DNA of 27,094 bases from Purshia tridentata (taxonomy: Eukaryota; Streptophyta; Magnoliopsida; Rosales; Rosaceae). Within the stretch, counting starts at the first letter, position 1, and each line of letters starts with the position of its first letter. The position numbers and the translations under genes are program-made. Below the pieces are notes generated by a model that saw only the letters and a list, made by a program, of their open reading frames with translations, searched no databases and was not told the DNA's origin. The stretch spans positions 1 to 27,094 of the forward strand of contig QANT01002016.1 of assembly GCA_003254885.1 (NCBI GenBank), in the 5' to 3' direction. Below, in pieces: positions 21,434-27,094 of the stretch.

Positions 21434-22535
21434 CTGCCAAAAAACCAGCATTAAAACACTACTAAAGAATTCCTCAACATCTCTTTAAATCAAAAATGGA
21501 AGATAATTAATTCCAAACCGTCAGGTGCAGTGAGTAATAGATATGAAGAAACTTTAAGAAAAATCACATAAATAAATATAGCAATATGCACATATAATGT
21601 ATTTGATCTTACAAATCAAAGGCACTGAAAACCCAAGCTTAAAAGTTAAAACTAGCCCTTCTATCCTAGAAAGAAAAAAGAATATCCTAGAAAGAAAAAA
21701 GACTATCCCAGAAAGAAAATAATAACTGCGAAAGAGATAGTAGGAAACTATGGACCAGTTTGGGTTGCATAGCATGGAAACAGAGCATGAGGGAGCTAAC
21801 AANCTATCCTAGAAAGAAAAAAGACTATCCCAGAAAGAAAATAATAACTGCGAAAGAGATAGTAGGAAACTATGGACCAGTTTGGGTTGCATAGCATGGA
21901 AACAGAGCATGAAGGAGCTAACAATGTAAAGTTTCTTATATGGAAAACCCAAAAGGCAAGCGAAAAAGAGAGAGCTGATTATGCAACAACTACATTCTGA
22001 GAAAAATGATAAGTTAAAATCACATAATAAGTTAAAATGATATTCCATAAAACTGAGAATCACATAATCTGCTTTAGTAGTACTGAGTACTGATTATTTA
22101 GGTGAAACCCCAAAATTTGGCACAATAAATTGAAAAAACTTTGAGCCTCGAAGCAACATCACCACATTACCCGGATCCAAACCAAGCAAAGCTCAAAAAC
22201 TAAACCCTAAATCAACCTCATACCACTTATCAAAGAAAACCCATCTCAGAAAATTAGGAATATTGATGAATCAGTAAATAACCAGCCCGACATTCACACC
22301 CAGCTAGCATAACATTGCAAAATTAATTAAATTAATTCATCGACCATTATAATGCTTGATCACACAAATAACAGTAAAAATTTGAGCACTAATACGATTC
22401 ACATAACAACAGCAAAAAAGCTTTACAAACACTGAACAAAATACAACCCAAAAAATCCCACATAAGTGTGCTTACAAAGCACTGAATGAGTAGAAGTATA
22501 TGCAATAATCAGAGAAATTACATGTAATAAAGTAC
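21434..22535 (-). other. Leader intron of the G3BP-like gene
   Basis: On the minus strand the donor AAAAG|GTACTT (exon end 22536) and acceptor TTTGGCAG, one base before the ATG, bound a 1.1-kb intron in the 5' UTR. The upstream non-coding exon is probably about 22536-22700, purine-rich on the plus strand. The intron contains the tandem duplication with the single N. Confidence 0.6.
21683..21924. repeat. 120-bp tandem duplication joined by a single N
   Basis: Copies 21683-21802 and 21805-21924 differ by one base visible to me (GAGGGAGC versus GAAGGAGC). The only ambiguous base in the window, N at 21803, sits at the junction. Upstream of the first copy the 21-bp word TATCCTAGAAAGAAAAAAGA is already repeated, which would make assembly difficult. 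Confidence 0.9.
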
Positions 22536-22700
22536 CTTTTGATGGGAATGTTATAGCTTGCTTGCTGGAGACAGAGATTGGGGACGATGGGATGGTACGG
22601 TAGCTTCAGCAAAGAAGAGTGAGTAAGAGCGAGAGAGGGAAAGGCGAACAGTTAGCGCACGAAAAGAGGGAGTCTCAGAGCTACCAGCGCACTCTAAGAG

Positions 22701-23975
22701 GTGCACAGATTGGGTCAAGTAACTTTTTTACACTTTGTCAAGTTTTTCTTTCTTTTTTGTTTTTTTCCCCTTTTACCCTTTTTACTTTTTTCTTTTAAAG
22801 TCTTTTGTTATTTATCACTTATCAGATCCTAAAATGAAAAAAATCTAAGGCTAACGATGAAATTACGAATTTTAAAAGTACTTGGATTAGGAATTTGGGG
22901 AATGTTTTGGTAAATTTATAAATAATATAAGAAAAATGTATCTAGCTTATTTATAATGTGGCTTGTCATAAATAGCAATTTAATATTATTTGATATTATG
23001 TTTTATTTATATAAGATCTCTCTTAGGACTTATTTTATATGGAAATTCAACAATCCGAATCGTTTATTTTTTAAATATATATTAATATTATATTGTAAAA
23101 ATAGAGCCTCATTCTACACTTAAATTATAACAATGTGGAATAATAACAATATATAGTAGTGTTAGAGTTACACTCAATCAAATTTTGAGACATTTCCTAA
23201 CAGAGTGAAGTGTGGACAACAATACCAATACTTCAGTTAGCATACAACAATATAGATTGAATGTCATAAGAATTCATGTAAGATATTACATTATAGAGTA
23301 AAATAAGTTTTAGCATTTTTCTAATATACATGCGTGTGGCCAATCATGTGGTGTGGGACATTCTTACGTAACCAACTAACCATACCAACCAAAATCATGA
23401 GTGTAGGACATTTTGGTGGCAAAAGAACTTCATAAACCAGCAAAGGGGGGAGCTCCAAGGATTTGGTGCAAGAATGTGGCAAATAAGTCAATTTGATAGA
23501 TTTCAAGTACCTTTAACAAGCTTTTATTTCATAAATAAATAAAAAAACAAGCTTTTAATATTATTTCATACATTAAAATCATACCCACAAGGCCATGACA
23601 AAGACCCGTTACATTAGGCTCTCAAGAAACAGAGAAAGAGTAGGAAGCAAAAAGGTCCAGATCTCATGCTTCTTCACAAATCACAACCAAAACAAACTTC
23701 AAGCCCACCACTTTTATGCTTAAACATGGCATGTCTGCTCTAACCCTTTCCATTAACTCACTCATCTTTGCTTGCTACAAGAATGGCCACCCCCATATGC
23801 TTCTGCTTTTATTTTTTTCATTAAATATATTAAATATTTAATTGAAAATGAGTTGCGATTGAAATCCAAAATCCAGAGGAGTGAAAAACAGAGCACCTGG
23901 TCCAAAGATCACGACATCCTAACAAAATTAATTATTGAGAGCATACTAATTTTCTTGCTGACTAATGAACTCCAA
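22701..23975. other. AT-rich intergenic region
   Basis: No supported gene. The left part is the promoter of the G3BP-like gene; the right part holds the 3' flank of the BAHD gene, with AATAAA-like signals on the minus strand near 23807. An AAATAAATAAAT microsatellite lies near 23532. The frames at 23321-23506 and 23772-24005 lack domains. Confidence 0.6.
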
Positions 23976-25367
23976 TCAATGTTCTTCAAGACCTTTAGCA
24001 AATAGAGAAGCAAAAGCTTCCATATGGTGTTCTTTCAAAACCAACCCAACCTCAACACCTCCACCACCATTATCTGATATAGAGATCGCTCCTGTCCTAT
24101 CTATGGAAACGACCTCCACCCTCCTCGGCCTTCCCCATCCAAAATCAGTACCATAAATCTCAAACCGATGTGAACCAGCTGTGCTATAAAATCCTGCAGT
24201 CTGCACAAGCTCCTTTAATTTTGAAACCCCACTCTCTAACCCATCCAAAACCCCTTCGTCCAGACTTTTTATAGCCTTGCTAATTGCAGTCACTGCCACA
24301 ACCAACCCATCTTCTCCCAGTAACCCTTTTGTTTCTGCCACTGCTGCACGACCCGATATGCAGTTCCCAAAGTAGGTTGCGGGTATAGGAGGGTCCAAGC
24401 GAAACCTACAGTCCACGGTAAACATCAGAACCGTCTTTTGGCCTTTTAGTTTCTGTGCCTTGACTAAGCAAACCCATGTATAGGCAATTGCTAGAGAAAA
24501 CGTTGACAAATGAAGTGCTTGATGTTCTTGTTGATTCTTCTCTGCCATTGTAGTCATCACAGATTGCCTAAGTGTTTGTATTTTAGCGCGAGTGAATTCA
24601 AAGGTGGCTCGAATTGAGTCCGGTGGAGGTTTAAGCTCCAAAAACATTAAGCTTCTGTTGTTGGGTCCGTCCATGTTTTGCCAGTCCTTCAAGTAGATTT
24701 CTCCGATCCCTGTCGGGTCTTGGACGACCCTTCTGTCATAAAACGGGTTTAGATGATCCGGTAACGAAATAATATTCAAAGCTGAAGAAGATGTGAAGTC
24801 TCCATTTTTGCACACGTGAGCCCATGATTTAACGAACGAGGTTGAAGTTTTGCCATCTAGAATTGCATGGTGCATGACTGTTCCAATGGAAAAGCCCTGA
24901 TTAGGAAATACTGTGATTTGCAGTGCCATCGCCGCGGCTTTTTCGTGAGACGCATCAAGTTGGGGTAGAAGAGGATGGTATTCATTGGCTTCGAGAAAGA
25001 TGTTATTGTTTGAAAGACGGTGAAAATCAGCAGCGGACTCGGCTACTGTGAGCGAAACGGCGTCGCCTTGGACGTAACTGAGAATAGGTTTGTGGGAGTC
25101 TTGGGGCCAAGTGAGGTTTCCTGCGAGGGGTACAAAGTGTTGGAGGGTGAGAGAGAGTGAGGTTTTGAGTTTGGGGAGTATGGAATCAGAGGAACAAGTA
25201 ATTTCATAGAAGTAAAGGCGTTGAACGGGTGCAAATCTGAGCCAGAGTAGGTCAAAGAAGGTCAGAGGGAGGGACTGATCTGGTGTGGGTGAGTCCGGTG
25301 AGGGTGGAAGTGGAGCCACCCTGCAAACCTCCACTAATTTCACTGATGATGAGCTTTGGTGTTCCAT
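23976..25367 (-). CDS. BAHD acyltransferase, phenolic glucoside / flavonoid malonyltransferase type
   Basis: A single exon encodes 463 residues, the usual BAHD size. The catalytic HxxxD motif is HHAILD, with H167 and D171, and the structural DFGWG is at 408-412. YFGNC, typical of the anthocyanin/flavonoid acyltransferase clade, is also present. The N-terminal LPLTFFDLLWL followed by VQRLYFYE matches the phenolic glucoside malonyltransferase group. Such soluble cytosolic enzymes move an acyl group, often malonyl, from CoA to a sugar or hydroxyl of a flavonoid or phenolic glucoside. The real substrate cannot be read from sequence. The gene is intronless, as common in this clade. On the minus strand a TATA-like GATAAATAGC (25423-25432) lies about 55-65 bp before the start. 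A decayed copy lies upstream in the same orientation. Confidence 0.93.
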   Translation of the reverse strand: MEHQSSSSVKLVEVCRVAPLPPSPDSPTPDQSLPLTFFDLLWLRFAPVQRLYFYEITCSSDSILPKLKTSLSLTLQHFVPLAGNLTWPQDSHKPILSYVQGDAVSLTVAESAADFHRLSNNNIFLEANEYHPLLPQLDASHEKAAAMALQITVFPNQGFSIGTVMHHAILDGKTSTSFVKSWAHVCKNGDFTSSSALNIISLPDHLNPFYDRRVVQDPTGIGEIYLKDWQNMDGPNNRSLMFLELKPPPDSIRATFEFTRAKIQTLRQSVMTTMAEKNQQEHQALHLSTFSLAIAYTWVCLVKAQKLKGQKTVLMFTVDCRFRLDPPIPATYFGNCISGRAAVAETKGLLGEDGLVVAVTAISKAIKSLDEGVLDGLESGVSKLKELVQTAGFYSTAGSHRFEIYGTDFGWGRPRRVEVVSIDRTGAISISDNGGGGVEVGLVLKEHHMEAFASLFAKGLEEH

Positions 25368-25422
25368 TGGAGAAGCTAGCTTAATGATATGAATGAATGT
25401 AAGAAGGAGGTGAGGTAGCCTA

Positions 25423-25432
25423 GCTATTTATC
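25423..25432 (-). promoter_or_regulatory. TATA-like box of the BAHD gene
   Basis: GATAAATAGC on the minus strand lies 56-65 bp upstream of the start codon, a normal position for a plant TATA element with a short leader. Confidence 0.45.
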
Positions 25433-25884
25433 TCTTCTTGTTTTATGTTTTTGGGTATTTGAAACCTTGTCGGTTTCAGTCTGCATGCACCTCTCTATCT
25501 CTTGCACATTAATATGACAGCTGCTGCGTATTATGATTTGGTGGTGTGGGAGGCATTTATTCCTACGTTCTGATGTTTTTCCTTTTTTTGTTTAAGGGAT
25601 ATTTTTCCTTTTGTAATAGTATTCGATTGAGATGGACGGCCTAAATATTCCATATATATAGAGTTTGATTAGTACTAGGCAACTAGCAAATTAAAAATTA
25701 AGGTGATGGAGAGGATCTCTATCAAAATTTGGGAGTAGGGGAACACAAAAGAAAAGGCAAAGTGGGCACAAAACTGAAGGAATTGAAAGGCAATCAGTCA
25801 ATATCGAAAGGGCAGAATAGTAAACGCACTAAATTAGCAACTTAAGTTCTTACCATCATCATCATCCAAACTTTATAGCTTCAG

Positions 25885-26290
25885 TAATGGCCCATCTTCT
25901 CCTAATAACCCCTCTCTGTTTCTGCAATTACTTTGCGACCCACAATGCAGTTCGCAAAATAGGTTGCGGACTTGCAGGTTCCTTGACTAGGCAAACCCAT
26001 GTGCAGGCACATGCTAGAGAAAACGCTGACAAATTAAGTATCGAATGTTGTAGTTTCTTCTGCGCCAGTTTAGTCATCACAAAGTGTTTGAACTCGAAGG
26101 TGCCTCGAACAGTCTGGTACTAGAATAGAGGTTTTATTTTACTGGTCGAACATTAGGCTTCTGTCGTTGGGCCCGCCCATATTTTCGTATTGGGTCGAGT
26201 AGATTTCTCCGAGCCCATCAAACAGTTGAAGATGATGATGAAGATTTGCCAAGTCCCTATTTGCAGAGTTGGGAAAGTGGGTGATTTGCT
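25885..26290 (-). pseudogene. Decayed BAHD acyltransferase fragment
   Basis: Blocks of this segment match the functional gene on the same strand and in the same order. The word CCCATCTTCTCC is at 25889 and 24307, GCAAACCCATGT at about 25990 and 24468, GCTAGAGAAAACG at about 26010 and 24491, CTTCTGT(C/T)GTTGGG at about 26158 and 24651, and GTAGATTTCTCCGA at about 26199 and 24692. About 65 bp equivalent to 24383-24450 is missing, there are further deletions and substitutions, and no long open frame survives. It corresponds to the middle of the enzyme, between the HxxxD and DFGWG motifs. It looks like the remnant of a tandem duplicate. Confidence 0.85.
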
Positions 26291-27062
26291 AATTAAATTA
26301 ATATTTTCAAATATCAACTTTTCTGCTAACGTTTTATGACTTGGAGTACACCTGGACTTTTCTTAAACATGATCCACTTGCCAAGTTGCCATGCAAAGTA
26401 TTTACTTTTCTTTTTCCACTTATTTGAATATAATAAAATTTGGGCTTGGAAACCAACACTTGGACTGCTAAATATAAATTTTACGGCCCATTAGAGCTAC
26501 TACATAAAACCAAACAAACTGTACTAGTCTACTTGTACTGTTGGTCAATCGGCCCAGTAGAATTCACATGTTCCTAATGCATCCATGGAACGTATTGGTC
26601 TTCTCCTCTCTTCATGGTGCACGGGTTCAAAATATAAAGGCCCCATATTTGAGAAACCTAACTCTTACGGTCTTACCCTCCATCTAGCTAATTGTAAAAT
26701 TCGAATATTAATTATAGACTTATAGTTTGGTTGTGAAAATTTGATTTTCTTGAATAAATTTATGTTTACAAAGAAATTGTTGTTAATCAGCAGCACATAC
26801 AACGAACTTCAACAAATTTTCTTGGACCAATTTTGATGAACAATATGAACGGATTGGACGAGCTAGCTGCTGCAGCAAATTTTGTCGACCCTTTGTCGAC
26901 CTCCAAACAGTATATATTTTATTTTTGTCATTTTCGGAGGGTATTTTGGGCACGAAATGGGCAGAAGAGTTAGGTTTGAATTAGTTCTGTCATGCAAAAG
27001 GGTTAAAAAAATAATTATCACATTAAAAAAGCCCATTTCAGAAAAGAGCCCTAGTTGGCATA
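26291..27062. other. AT-rich intergenic region, nothing recognised
   Basis: No open frame, RNA gene or convincing element is seen. The only repeat noted is TTTGTCGACC twice, near 26880 and 26892. Confidence 0.6.
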
Positions 27063-27094
27063 CACTACAAGAAGAAACAGTTTGGGCGACGAAA
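27063..27094 (+). mobile_element. Terminus of a CACTA (En/Spm) DNA transposon, cut by the window end
   Basis: CACTACAAGAAGAAAC is a classic CACTA terminal inverted repeat. It is followed by GGGCGACGAAA, a typical subterminal motif of plant CACTA elements. The terminus faces right, so the element body lies outside the window. No matching opposite terminus (TTCTTGTAGTG) was found inside the window. Confidence 0.7.

Noticed and set aside
1..27094. CRISPR arrays, operons, phage or bacterial mobile elements
   Set aside because: The window is plant nuclear DNA with spliced genes. The repeats found are tandem duplications and microsatellites, not regularly spaced arrays.

Overview
This window reads as nuclear DNA from a flowering plant, most likely a eudicot. 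The genes have GT-AG introns, a chloroplast NDH assembly factor is encoded in the nucleus, and the families present (RPK2-type receptor kinase, NINJA/AFP repressor, BAHD acyltransferase, NTF2-RRM protein) are typical of land plants. The intergenic DNA is AT-rich and carries microsatellites and short repeat remnants. The exact species cannot be fixed from the sequence alone.

Layout from left to right. 1-1838: AT-rich, gene-free, with a perfect 77-bp tandem duplication. 1839-2433 (+): small three-exon plant gene of unknown function. 3350-4442 (-): CRR7, rebuilt here from three exons. 5535-6937 (+): two-exon plant-specific protein with a cysteine-rich C-terminus and a leader intron, divergent from CRR7. 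6938-9771: long intergenic region. 9772-13200 (+): intact intronless RPK2/TOAD2-type LRR receptor kinase. 14244-15592 (-): two-exon NINJA-family (AFP) gene, convergent with RPK2. 15593-18060: upstream DNA of AFP with a cluster of ABRE/G-box elements, a short perfect hairpin and a roughly 200-bp foldback element. 18061-21432 (-): eight-exon NTF2/RRM (G3BP-like) gene with a leader intron that holds a 120-bp duplication joined by a single N. 23976-25367 (-): intronless BAHD acyltransferase. 25885-26290 (-): decayed fragment of a second BAHD copy. 27063-27094: first bases of what looks like a CACTA transposon running out of the window.

The genes are independent plant loci, not an operon or a dedicated cluster. 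The most informative links are the divergent CRR7/unknown-gene pair, the ABRE cluster upstream of an ABA-pathway repressor, and the BAHD gene next to its pseudogene. I found no convincing new biological system. The best points for follow-up are the probable assembly artefact at the N, the BAHD pseudogene, the CACTA terminus, the foldback element, and the gene models that single-ORF reading would miss (CRR7, the 120-aa protein, the G3BP-like protein).
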